Assembly: GCA_020061995.1 (NCBI GenBank)
Contig: JAGUXE010000171.1
Coordinates: 1-25,007 of the forward strand
Source: Ignavibacteriales bacterium
Lineage (GTDB): Bacteria > Bacteroidota > Ignavibacteria > Ignavibacteriales > Ignavibacteriaceae
Direction of reading: 5' to 3'
DNA length: 25,007 nt
Positions 17,803 to 25,007 of this stretch are shown piece after piece. The notes beneath the pieces were generated by a model, which saw only the letters and a list, made by a program, of their open reading frames with translations, did not search any database and was not told the DNA's origin. The position numbers were made by a program, and so were the translations under genes. Each line of letters starts with the position of its first letter. Within the stretch, counting starts at the first letter, position 1.

Positions 17803-18140
17803 TAGAATCCCATTTTCTTTCCTGCTAAAAAATGCATGTGTAAATGATAGACCTCCTGTCCACCATCAGGTCCGCAATTAAATATTAATCTGAAACCTTT
17901 TTCGTGAACTCCTAAATTTTTTGCAATCGTATTGGCGGCATCAAACATTTCCCCAAGTAATAGTGCGTGCTCCCTCCCACAAATTTCACGAACACTTGGA
18001 ATTTCAATTTTTGGAATGATAAGAATATGAATAGGAGCCTTAGGATGAATATCATGAAAAGCTAATACACTATCGGTTTCATATTCAATTTTTGCAGGTA
18101 TTTCTTTTCTTAGAATTTTCGAAAATATAGTTTCAGCCAT
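17802..18140 (-). CDS. HIT-family (HINT-like) purine nucleotide phosphohydrolase
   Basis: The 112-residue protein has the histidine triad H99-L-H101-M-H103 in QEVYHLHMHFLAGKKMG and the N-terminal IFSKILRKEIPAKIEYE typical of bacterial HINT proteins. This family hydrolyses purine nucleoside phosphoramidates and related adenylates in the cytoplasm. Length is normal for HINT. It is the last gene of the minus-strand operon, starting two bases after the stop of the response regulator, so it is likely translated from the same message. Confidence 0.93.
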   Translation of the reverse strand: MAETIFSKILRKEIPAKIEYETDSVLAFHDIHPKAPIHILIIPKIEIPSVREICGREHALLLGEMFDAANTIAKNLGVHEKGFRLIFNCGPDGGQEVYHLHMHFLAGKKMGF

Positions 18141-18142
18141 AT

Positions 18143-19498
18143 TTATTCTCCTTTTTCAATCTCATATTTTTTCATTTTATTGTATAAATGACTTCTCTGA
18201 ATATCTAGTAACTCTGCTGTTTTGCTGATGTTCCAGGCATTTAGTTCAAGTTGTTTTATAATAAATGCTCTTTCTGCTTTTTCCTTAAAATCTTGAAATG
18301 AATTACTTCCATCGATTAACGCTTCAATTGACAACCGCTCATTAGGGAGCAAGAATTCAATATCTTTTCTTTCAATATTAGCAGAATTAACAATTATTAT
18401 TATTCTTTCAACAACATTTCGTAATTCACGGATATTGCCTTTCCATGATAAACTTTTAAATATTGTTATAGCATCCTCACTAAATACGGGAGCACGCTTT
18501 TTGTACCGATTTGAAATATCTTTTGCAATTACCTCAACAAGTTGGGGAATATCTTCTAAACGTTCGCGTAGAGGTGGGATTTCAATTGGAATTACATTCA
18601 AACGATGGAATAGATCTTCTCTGAAATTTCCTTTTGTAATTTCTTCCGACAAATTTTTATTGGTTGCTGATACTATTCTTACATCAACTTCTATTTTTTT
18701 TGAACCACCGACCCGTTCTATCCTACCATCTTCGATTGCTCTAAGTACTTTTGCTTGTGCCTGTAAACTCATATCACCTATTTCATCAAGAAACAAAGTA
18801 CCTTTATTTGCAAGCTCAAATTTTCCGATTCTTTGTTGTGAAGCACCTGTAAATGAACCTTTTTCGTGACCGAATAACTCTGATTCAATTAACTCATTCG
18901 GGATTGCAGCACAATTTACATCTATAAAAGGTTTTTCACTGCGTTCACTTTTTTGATGAAGAGACCTGGCGACTAATTCTTTCCCGGTACCGTTTTCACC
19001 TGTGATTAAAATTCTTGCATCAGTAGGTGCAACTTTCTCAATCAACTCTTTTATTTTTTTCATCCCTTTAGAATTTCCAATTAACAATTCGTCGGGATTA
19101 AATGCCTGTTTCATTTCGGCATTTTCTTTAATCAAATTGAACTGTTTTACTGCATTCCTAACAGTGATGATAAGTTTATCTCGGTCAATAGGTTTTTCAA
19201 TAAAATCAAATGCACCAAGTTTTGTAGCCGAGATAGCATTCTGAACACTTCCAAATGCAGAAATAATAATGATATTCAGAAATGGATTGTATTCTTTAGC
19301 TTTTTTTAATACTTCAAAACCATTAATATCCGGCATCTGAATATCGAGTAAAATTGTTGCGTATTCTTTTTCTTTCAGTTGTGATAAGCCGTCTAACCCA
19401 CGCGTTACAAAATCAACTGAATAGTCTTCGTATTCGAGTATGAATTTTATACTTTCGCAAATCTGGACTTCATCGTCAATTATTAAAATGCTAGACAT
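18143..19498 (-). CDS. NtrC-family sigma-54-dependent response regulator
   Basis: The 451-residue protein has a receiver domain (acidic D8/D9, phospho-acceptor D52 in LLDIQMPD, S80, K102 in EKP), a sigma-54 AAA+ domain (Walker A GENGTGKE at 167-174, the sigma-54 contact loop as GSFTGA at 214-219, Walker B TLFLDEIGD at 234-242) and a C-terminal Fis-type helix-turn-helix (NISKTAELLDIQRSHLYNKM). All catalytic elements look intact. GSFTGA instead of GAFTGA is a known tolerated variant. No histidine kinase gene is present in the window, so its input signal is unknown. The gene starts 16 bases inside the end of the upstream ORF and no ribosome-binding site is seen, implying translational coupling. 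Confidence 0.94.
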   Translation of the reverse strand: MSSILIIDDEVQICESIKFILEYEDYSVDFVTRGLDGLSQLKEKEYATILLDIQMPDINGFEVLKKAKEYNPFLNIIIISAFGSVQNAISATKLGAFDFIEKPIDRDKLIITVRNAVKQFNLIKENAEMKQAFNPDELLIGNSKGMKKIKELIEKVAPTDARILITGENGTGKELVARSLHQKSERSEKPFIDVNCAAIPNELIESELFGHEKGSFTGASQQRIGKFELANKGTLFLDEIGDMSLQAQAKVLRAIEDGRIERVGGSKKIEVDVRIVSATNKNLSEEITKGNFREDLFHRLNVIPIEIPPLRERLEDIPQLVEVIAKDISNRYKKRAPVFSEDAITIFKSLSWKGNIRELRNVVERIIIIVNSANIERKDIEFLLPNERLSIEALIDGSNSFQDFKEKAERAFIIKQLELNAWNISKTAELLDIQRSHLYNKMKKYEIEKGE

Positions 19499-20184
19499 GT
19501 TTTTATCATTAATTTATTGAGAGAATATAAAAATATATATTTTGAAGGCATTGCAATTTTATTACTGGTCAAGTCTCTTCCGAAATTAGAGCCAATTTTG
19601 TTTACACATAAATCGCGCACATCAATTGAAGAATTTTCTACAAAATTTTCTTCAAAAACTTCTACAAAATAACCAATTAAGGGGGTCAAATCAAAAACAC
19701 AAAAACTATAAGTGATGAATGCACTGCCGAAAAAATGAGCCAATTTGTCTTTGTCACCAAAATCGTTTAATGGGGAATCAATCAGAAAATATTTTGGCAG
19801 TTTTTTATTTTTTTTAATGAAAATAGATTCATCAGCAGAAAGAATGGGGTAGTCAATTTGAATATTAAAAACCGGAGTAGTAATTTGTACCGAGTTGTAA
19901 GGAATGGTCGCGAAAGTAAGGGATAATAAGGTTTCACCGATTTGATTATGATTAATTTTTAGCGCGAACGAGTAAATCGAATCAATTTGTTCATACACAG
20001 TCTGTTTTTCGTGGATGTTCGAAATGATATAATTTGAAATCTTTTCAACATTAACTTGCAGTTTACTTTGTCCGAAAATCTGGGAGTCTGGATTAAGGAA
20101 AGAAATTAATATAAAAATGACACAAATTCTTTGATACGATTTTGTGATAAAATTACAAATAACCCATCGTAAAAAATCATGCAA
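19483..20184 (-). CDS. Unrecognised exported or membrane protein with a VanZ/YfiM-like motif
   Basis: The protein has about 233 residues. A hydrophobic segment (about 20-37, ending near FGQ) looks like a signal sequence. The middle is hydrophilic with no recognised domain. Residues 146-202 hold DKLAHFFGSAFITYSF, then GYFVEVFEE (E175, E178, E179), D188-x-R190-D191, N195, and GSNFG. This spacing resembles the DKxxHF...E...D...N..G pattern of VanZ-like and YfiM/DUF2279 membrane proteins, but I cannot assign a function. The start is uncertain: TTG at 20184 has no close ribosome-binding site, whereas TAGGAG (20205-20210, overlapping the upstream stop) sits eight bases before an in-frame CTG at 20196. 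The 3' end overlaps the response regulator start by 16 bases. Confidence 0.7.
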   Translation of the reverse strand: MHDFLRWVICNFITKSYQRICVIFILISFLNPDSQIFGQSKLQVNVEKISNYIISNIHEKQTVYEQIDSIYSFALKINHNQIGETLLSLTFATIPYNSVQITTPVFNIQIDYPILSADESIFIKKNKKLPKYFLIDSPLNDFGDKDKLAHFFGSAFITYSFCVFDLTPLIGYFVEVFEENFVENSSIDVRDLCVNKIGSNFGRDLTSNKIAMPSKYIFLYSLNKLMIKTCLAF

Positions 20185-20207
20185 ATTATCAAGCAGAATA
20201 ATTACTC

Positions 20208-21863
20208 CTAAGTTTGTATTACTCCAAGTTTGAACTCGGCTATATTCGGATTATTATTAGCAGCATTAATCGACATTGATACATACTCACGTATTTTTAA
20301 TGGATCGATAATTTCATCAATCCATAATCGGGCTGCAGCATATAAAGGATTGCTCTTATCATTATACGATTTCATAATATCATTAAGTAGTTTCTCTTTT
20401 TCGAATTCCGAAAAAGCTTTCCCACTCTTTTTTGATTGATTCAATTTGATGTCAAGAAGTACATTACTTGCTTGGTTACCCCCCATAACTGAAATTTTCG
20501 CATTAGGAAGAGTAAATATAAATCTGGGGTCGTAAGCTTTACCGCACATTGCATAATTGCCTGCACCGAAACTGTTACCGGTTATTATTGTGATTTTTGG
20601 AACAACAGAATTGGCGACTGCATTAACCATTTTTGCTCCGTCTTTTATTATCCCGCCATGTTCTGCACGACTTCCGACCATAAATCCTGTGACATCCTGC
20701 AAAAAGAGAAGAGGGATTTTTTTCTGATTACAGTTCATAATGAATCGAGCTGCTTTATCAGCACTATCAGAATAAATAACGCCACCAACTTGCATTTCAC
20801 CTGTCTCAGTTTTAATTAGTGTACGTTGATTTGCAACAATACCAACAGCCCAGCCATCTATACGTGCGTAAGCTGTAATAAGTGATTTTCCATAACCTGC
20901 TTTATACTCATCAATTTCTGAATTATCAACTAACCTTGCTAATATTTCGTAAGTATCGTATTGCTTGATGGTATCTTCAGGAAAAAGTCCATATAATTCA
21001 GAGATGGGGAAAAGGGGAGGAGTTGATTCGATTCTATTAAATCCTGCAGTTTTATTATAACCATATTTTGCAATTAAAGAACGAATTAGTTCTAGACACT
21101 CCTCATCATTCTTCATCAAATAATCAGTTACACCGGAAACATTTGACTGGACTTTTGCACCTCCAAGTTTTTCATTGTCAATAATTTCACCAATTGCAGC
21201 TTTCACAAGATGAGAACCTGCAAGAAATACAGAACCTTCACCTTGAACTATTAATGCTTCATCACTCATAATAGGTAAATATGCTCCACCGGCAACGCAA
21301 GGTCCCATAATTGCAGCTATCTGTGGAATTCCTTTTGCTGACATTACAGCATTATTACGAAATATTCTGCCGAAATGTTCCTTGTCAGGAAATATTTCAT
21401 CTTGTAAAGGTAGAAAAACACCTGCACTATCAACAAGATAAATTATCGGTAAGTTATTTTCCATTGATATTTCTTGAGCACGCAAATTTTTCTTTGCTGT
21501 AATTGGGAACCATGCTCCTGCTTTTACAGTAGCATCATTAGCAACAATAATACAATCACGATTATGAATTTTACCAATTCCAAAAACAGTTCCAGCAGAA
21601 GGTGCACCGCCATATTCTTCATACATTCCGTAAGCAGCAAAAGAATTAAGCTCTACAAATTTCGAATCTTTATCAATTAGTAATGTAATCCTTTCTCTTG
21701 CCGTAAGCTTTCCTTTGGCTTTATGCTTTTCGATTGCAGATTTACCACCACCAATTGAAATCTTGTCATGTTCTGCTTTTAGTTTGCGAACTAAGTTTTT
21801 GTGAAAATCTTCTCTTAATAGATATTGATCATCATGTTTGATTTCATTTCCAATCTTTCTCAT
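20208..21863 (-). CDS. Acyl-CoA carboxylase carboxyltransferase (beta) subunit, methylcrotonyl-CoA carboxylase type
   Basis: The 551-residue protein is a full-length carboxyltransferase with two crotonase-like halves. The N-terminus has GGGKSAIEKHKAKGKLTARE. The central stretches VANDATVKAGAWFPIT, FPDKEHFGRIFRN and PCVAGGAYLPIMSDEA resemble MCC beta more than propionyl-CoA carboxylase beta. The C-terminal half carries LFLQDVTGFMVGS and GNSFGAGNYAM. It transfers a carboxyl group from biotin to an acyl-CoA, probably 3-methylcrotonyl-CoA in leucine breakdown. The biotin carboxylase/carrier subunit is not in the window. It begins two bases after the acyl-CoA dehydrogenase stop, which supports a shared catabolic role. 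Confidence 0.9.
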   Translation of the reverse strand: MRKIGNEIKHDDQYLLREDFHKNLVRKLKAEHDKISIGGGKSAIEKHKAKGKLTARERITLLIDKDSKFVELNSFAAYGMYEEYGGAPSAGTVFGIGKIHNRDCIIVANDATVKAGAWFPITAKKNLRAQEISMENNLPIIYLVDSAGVFLPLQDEIFPDKEHFGRIFRNNAVMSAKGIPQIAAIMGPCVAGGAYLPIMSDEALIVQGEGSVFLAGSHLVKAAIGEIIDNEKLGGAKVQSNVSGVTDYLMKNDEECLELIRSLIAKYGYNKTAGFNRIESTPPLFPISELYGLFPEDTIKQYDTYEILARLVDNSEIDEYKAGYGKSLITAYARIDGWAVGIVANQRTLIKTETGEMQVGGVIYSDSADKAARFIMNCNQKKIPLLFLQDVTGFMVGSRAEHGGIIKDGAKMVNAVANSVVPKITIITGNSFGAGNYAMCGKAYDPRFIFTLPNAKISVMGGNQASNVLLDIKLNQSKKSGKAFSEFEKEKLLNDIMKSYNDKSNPLYAAARLWIDEIIDPLKIREYVSMSINAANNNPNIAEFKLGVIQT

Positions 21864-21865
21864 AA

Positions 21866-23032
21866 TTAATCTGAAACCAACATTCTTGAAATCACTAATC
21901 TTTGAATTTCAGAGGTGCCTTCGCCTATGGTTAGAAGTTTGACATCACGATAAAATTTTTCGACAGGATATTCTTTTATAAAGCCGTATCCGCCAAAAAT
22001 TTGAACTGCTTCACTTGCAGCTTTTTCAGCAATTTCACTAGCAAAAAGCTTTGCAATTGCGGCTGATTTATTTATAGGGACTCCAGAATCTTTTTCTGTC
22101 GCTGACCGGAATGTTAATAATCTTGCAGCTTCGATATTAGTTGCCATTTCAGCAAGTTTAAATTGAATACTTTGAAATTCATTAATTGCTTTTCCGAATT
22201 GTTTTCTTTCTGAGGAATATTTAATTGCAGCCTGTAAACAGCCTTCAGCCAAACCTACACTAAGTGCCGCAATAGAAATTCTACCTCCTTCAAGTACTTT
22301 CATAGCTTGAATAAAACCTTCACCTTCAACACCAATTAAATTTGATGCAGGAACTTTGCAGTTATCGAATACAAGTTGAGTTGTATCACTCGATCTCATT
22401 CCCAACTTGTTTTCTTTTTTACTTGCATAAAATCCTTCAAAACCTTTTCCGAGTATGAAAGCAGAAATTCCTTTTTTACCTTTATCTTTATTCGTAACAG
22501 CCATTACTACAACTGTTTCACCGACAGTTCCATGTGTAGTAAAAGTTTTGCTTCCATTTAAAATAAAATAATCACCTTCACGGACTGCAACTGTGCGTAA
22601 ACTTGCGGCATCACTACCGGAGAAAGATTCAGTTAATCCCCAAGCTCCAATTTTTTTACCGGAGACAAGATCTGGCAAGTATTTTATTTTCTGTTCTTCA
22701 TTTGCAAAAAGAAAAATATGATTTGTGCATAATCCATTGTGGGCTGCAACAGTCAATGCAACAGAAGGATCAACTTTAGCCAGTTCTTCAATAACTAAAG
22801 CATATTCGATATAACCAAGTCCAGAGCCGCCATATTCTTCCGGAATTAATATACCCATAAAACCCATTTCACCTAATTGCTTAATTATATCAAAAGGGAA
22901 TTCTTGAGATTCATCATAATCCATAATTACAGGTTTGACAGATTTTTCTGCAAAATCACGGATTGTTTCCATGATGCTTTTTTGAGTGTCTGAAAAATCT
23001 ATTGCAAATTGAGGTACGGAGGTTTTTTCCAT
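21866..23032 (-). CDS. Acyl-CoA dehydrogenase, short-chain (SCAD/butyryl) type
   Basis: The 388-residue FAD flavoenzyme oxidises acyl-CoA to enoyl-CoA and passes electrons to ETF. Family motifs include GAWGLTESFSGSDAASLRT (FAD/substrate region), ERKQFGKAINEFQSIQFKLA, and QIFGGYGFIKEYPVEKFYRDVK. The catalytic base is E371 in IGEGTSEIQR, as in short/medium-chain enzymes. Isovaleryl-CoA dehydrogenases normally lack Glu there, so despite the MCC-like neighbour this is not a typical one. The ATG at 23032 is chosen because an AAGGG site lies about six bases upstream; a TTG at 23047 would overlap meaB by 14 bases. Only one base separates it from the meaB stop. Confidence 0.92.
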   Translation of the reverse strand: MEKTSVPQFAIDFSDTQKSIMETIRDFAEKSVKPVIMDYDESQEFPFDIIKQLGEMGFMGILIPEEYGGSGLGYIEYALVIEELAKVDPSVALTVAAHNGLCTNHIFLFANEEQKIKYLPDLVSGKKIGAWGLTESFSGSDAASLRTVAVREGDYFILNGSKTFTTHGTVGETVVVMAVTNKDKGKKGISAFILGKGFEGFYASKKENKLGMRSSDTTQLVFDNCKVPASNLIGVEGEGFIQAMKVLEGGRISIAALSVGLAEGCLQAAIKYSSERKQFGKAINEFQSIQFKLAEMATNIEAARLLTFRSATEKDSGVPINKSAAIAKLFASEIAEKAASEAVQIFGGYGFIKEYPVEKFYRDVKLLTIGEGTSEIQRLVISRMLVSD

Positions 23033-23033
23033 A

Positions 23034-23996
23034 TTAGTCCCTTTCAATTATTGTATCTTTAAATGAATTAAGAATATCATCAGCAATTTGATATGGTGAA
23101 GAAAGATTTGAAGCAGACTGTATTTGATCTAATATAAGTTGTTCTTTGCCATGTTCCCATAGTTGTTGAATTAGCTTATTCTCAACAACCTCTTTGATCC
23201 GATTAGTTAATTTCTCTTTTCTCTTTTTTAAAAACAGTTGATAAGTGTTTAAATAATTATGATGTCGCTCAATTTCTTGAGCAATTTCTGAAATTCCAGA
23301 ATTCTCAATTCCTATTGCCTTTATAATATTTGGTAACCAGGAATGCTCATCGTGAGGTTTAAACATTAATATGGTATTAAGAGAAGTTACAGCTTGATCT
23401 GCACCGGGTCGGTCACTTTTATTAAGTACAAAAAAATCTGCAATCTCCATTAGTCCTGCTTTCATAGCTTGCACAGAATCACCCGATTCAGGGACAAGCA
23501 CGACAATAGTTGAATCTGCTGCTTGCACAATATCGAGCTCAGATTGACCAACACCGACAGTCTCAAAAATAATAAAATCATATCCTGCCGCATCAAGAAT
23601 ATCAGCTGCATCAATTGCTTTTTTTGTTAATCCACCAAGACTTCCGCGTGTTGCCATACTGCGGATAAAAACACCTTCATCACGTCCAATTTCAGACATT
23701 CTAACTCGATCACCCAGTAATGCTCCTCCTGTAAATGGGCTAGATGGATCAACGGCAATTATTGCAACAGTCTTTCCTAGATTACGATAATATTTCGTTA
23801 ATTGATTTGTTATTGTACTTTTACCGGCTCCGGGAGGTCCGGTAATCCCAATTCTATAAGCATTGCCGGTGTTCGAGAAAATTTTGTTGAGTAGAAACTC
23901 GGCTTCAGAGTAATTTGATTCAACAATAGTTATTGCACGAGCAACAGTTCTTTTATTATTTTCAAGAAGGTTTTTAAGAAAGTTTTCTGATAGCAT
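23034..23996 (-). CDS. meaB: MeaB/ArgK-family G-protein chaperone of a B12-dependent acyl-CoA mutase
   Basis: The 320-residue P-loop GTPase has Walker A GPPGAGKS at 53-60, DPSSPFTGGALLGDRVRM at 83-100, FETVGVGQSELD at 144-155, and base-recognition NKSD at 192-195. These are signatures of MeaB/MMAA, which loads and protects adenosylcobalamin in methylmalonyl-CoA mutase. The older label, LAO/AO transport ATPase (ArgK), is considered a misannotation for this family. No mutase gene is visible here. It lies between nadD (17-base gap) and the acyl-CoA dehydrogenase, consistent with an acyl-CoA catabolic operon. Confidence 0.92.
   Translation of the reverse strand: MLSENFLKNLLENNKRTVARAITIVESNYSEAEFLLNKIFSNTGNAYRIGITGPPGAGKSTITNQLTKYYRNLGKTVAIIAVDPSSPFTGGALLGDRVRMSEIGRDEGVFIRSMATRGSLGGLTKKAIDAADILDAAGYDFIIFETVGVGQSELDIVQAADSTIVVLVPESGDSVQAMKAGLMEIADFFVLNKSDRPGADQAVTSLNTILMFKPHDEHSWLPNIIKAIGIENSGISEIAQEIERHHNYLNTYQLFLKKRKEKLTNRIKEVVENKLIQQLWEHGKEQLILDQIQSASNLSSPYQIADDILNSFKDTIIERD
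23039..23043 (-). promoter_or_regulatory. Ribosome-binding site deciding the acyl-CoA dehydrogenase start
   Basis: On the minus strand AAGGG precedes the ATG at 23032 by about six bases and lies within the last codons of meaB. It favours ATG 23032 over the TTG at 23047. Confidence 0.6.
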
Positions 23997-24013
23997 TAAT
24001 AATTAGATTTGTT

Positions 24014-24583
24014 TCAGTTATATAATTTGTTTTTGTAAATATATTCTTTTACGATTTGAGGAACAAGAAAATCAATATTAAGATTATTTACAACGCGATT
24101 TCGAATTTCAGTGCCACTAATTTCAATAATTGGAGTTTCAATAAAAATTGCTTTTTGAGAATAAACACTTTTTGCTTCCTCGTTATCAACTTTACGATTG
24201 AGAACTATAACTTTAACAAGTTCAAATATTTCATCCGGATTTTTCCATTTATCAAAAACTAACAAATTGTCATAACCGATTATCAACTCAATGTCGTCAT
24301 AAGATTTCTTAAATTCTTTTATGGTTTCGATTGTATAGGAAACTTCTTGTCGATTAATTTCCCAATCAGATAATGAAAAATATGGAATACCGGATATTGC
24401 AAGTTTAACCATTTCTAATCTATTAGATGATGAAGAACGTTTTTCCTTTTGTCGAAGTGGGGAAATATGACATGGCACAAAAACTATATTATCCAGATTT
24501 CTAATTTCTTTAATATATGTTGCAGTTATGAGATGTCCGAGATGAATCGGGTCAAAAGTCCCACCATACAATCCTATTTTCAT
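24014..24583 (-). CDS. nadD: Nicotinate-nucleotide adenylyltransferase
   Basis: The 189-residue cytidylyltransferase-fold enzyme has GGTFDPIHLGHL at 8-19 with the HxGH-type signature, VFVPCHISPLRQKE near 35-48, and a C-terminal ISGTEIRNRV motif that binds ATP phosphate. NadD makes nicotinate adenine dinucleotide from NaMN and ATP in NAD synthesis. The ATG has AAGGAG about eleven bases upstream and overlaps the preceding ORF stop by one base. It has no obvious functional link to the acyl-CoA genes that follow. Confidence 0.93.
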   Translation of the reverse strand: MKIGLYGGTFDPIHLGHLITATYIKEIRNLDNIVFVPCHISPLRQKEKRSSSSNRLEMVKLAISGIPYFSLSDWEINRQEVSYTIETIKEFKKSYDDIELIIGYDNLLVFDKWKNPDEIFELVKVIVLNRKVDNEEAKSVYSQKAIFIETPIIEISGTEIRNRVVNNLNIDFLVPQIVKEYIYKNKLYN

Positions 24584-25007
24584 TACTTTAACATCTCCTT
24601 AAATTCAATAAATAAATTGTTAAACTGTTTGTGTATTTCTATACTACAGAAATAAAAATTCTCTTTGACTGATAATAGTCTGTATAGATTTTTAAAATCA
24701 TAAAAATTTCTAACCGGATAAACACCTTCAATTAAATAAAGAAACCTGGATGAGACAAGTTCAGACTTTAATGCATTTTCCAACTCATTCATTTCGAAAG
24801 TTGAAAAAACATTATAAAACTTTCCATTAAAACCGAAATGGGTAATACGATTGTCACTATTATTTCCGATCACGAGCATTTCATCTTCATTCTTCAAGAG
24901 ATTGACCATTCTCATTATTGCTTGTTTTGAATATCCGATTGTATCAGCAAAAACAAATATCGAAATATTGTTCATGAAATCAAGTTCATTAAAAAGCTCT
25001 GAAGTAT
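24583..25007 (-). CDS. Unrecognised protein, frame open to the window edge (probably 5' partial)
   Basis: The frame is open from the right edge (25007) to the stop at 24583. The first ATG in frame is at 24975, giving 130 residues, but it has no ribosome-binding site, and ten further in-frame residues (TSELFNELDF) precede it. The gene probably starts outside the window, though a start at 24975 cannot be excluded. The visible part alternates hydrophobic strands and helices (NISIFVFADTIGY, EMLVIGNNSDN, RFLYLIEGVYPV), suggestive of a Rossmann-like or nucleotidyltransferase-like fold. No catalytic motif is recognised. Its stop overlaps the nadD start by one base, so the two are probably co-translated. 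Confidence 0.6.
   Translation of the reverse strand, partial: TSELFNELDFMNNISIFVFADTIGYSKQAIMRMVNLLKNEDEMLVIGNNSDNRITHFGFNGKFYNVFSTFEMNELENALKSELVSSRFLYLIEGVYPVRNFYDFKNLYRLLSVKENFYFCSIEIHKQFNNLFIEFKEMLK

Noticed and set aside
18435..18869. 144-residue plus-strand ORF opposite the response regulator
   Set aside because: It is antisense to the AAA+ domain, whose motifs are intact on the minus strand; no ribosome-binding site or recognisable domain.
23033..23047. TTG start for the acyl-CoA dehydrogenase overlapping meaB
   Set aside because: It adds five residues that fit no family N-terminus, and the ATG at 23032 has a well-placed ribosome-binding site.
1..25007. CRISPR array, insertion sequence, prophage, tRNA or defence island
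   Set aside because: No direct-repeat array, transposase, integrase, cloverleaf-like sequence or defence gene was seen on either strand.

Overview
The window is AT-rich and densely coded, and looks like a chromosome fragment from the Bacteroidota/Chlorobi side of the FCB group. An Ignavibacteria-like bacterium fits best. The basis is an alternative complex III (Act) operon with the extended Tat-type leader seen on ActB proteins of this group, an A2-type haem-copper oxidase, a Bacteroidota-like promoter (TTTG-N19-TATGTTTG), frequent Shine-Dalgarno sequences and overlapping reading frames. The taxonomic call is inference; no rRNA or tRNA gene is present.

Layout. Positions 1-2667 (+) hold a 5'-truncated D-lactate/glycolate-type flavoprotein dehydrogenase fused to a GlpC-like Fe-S/CCG module. 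It could feed electrons to the quinone pool. A 234-base intergenic stretch follows and carries a good promoter candidate.

Positions 2902-17752 (+) form one very tight respiratory operon: actA (pentahaem cytochrome), a 68-residue membrane miniprotein, actB, actC, a fused actD-actE, actF, a membrane-anchored monohaem cytochrome c, a Sco-type copper chaperone, cytochrome c oxidase subunits I, III, IV and II, haem O synthase (ctaB), and an 8-helix membrane protein with a C-terminal cytochrome c domain. It reads as a complete quinol-to-oxygen module. Act oxidises quinol, the anchored cytochrome(s) carry electrons, the aa3-type oxidase reduces O2, and Sco and CtaB supply Cu and haem. A hairpin terminator at 17761-17802 closes it.

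Positions 17802-25007 (-) form a convergent operon, read right to left: an unrecognised ORF open to the window edge, nadD, a MeaB-type GTPase, an acyl-CoA dehydrogenase, an MCC-type acyl-CoA carboxylase beta subunit, an unrecognised exported/membrane protein with a VanZ/YfiM-like motif, an NtrC-type sigma-54 response regulator, and a HIT-family hydrolase. The middle genes point to branched-chain or short-chain acyl-CoA catabolism.

The least conventional items are the ActD-ActE fusion, the intact four-cysteine Fe-S motif in the ActB N-terminal domain, the miniprotein between actA and actB, and the membrane cytochrome c protein at 16409-17752, whose membrane part resembles cytochrome bd subunit I. 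I see no CRISPR array, IS element, prophage, RNA gene or defence system. No gene-free stretch exceeds 300 bases.
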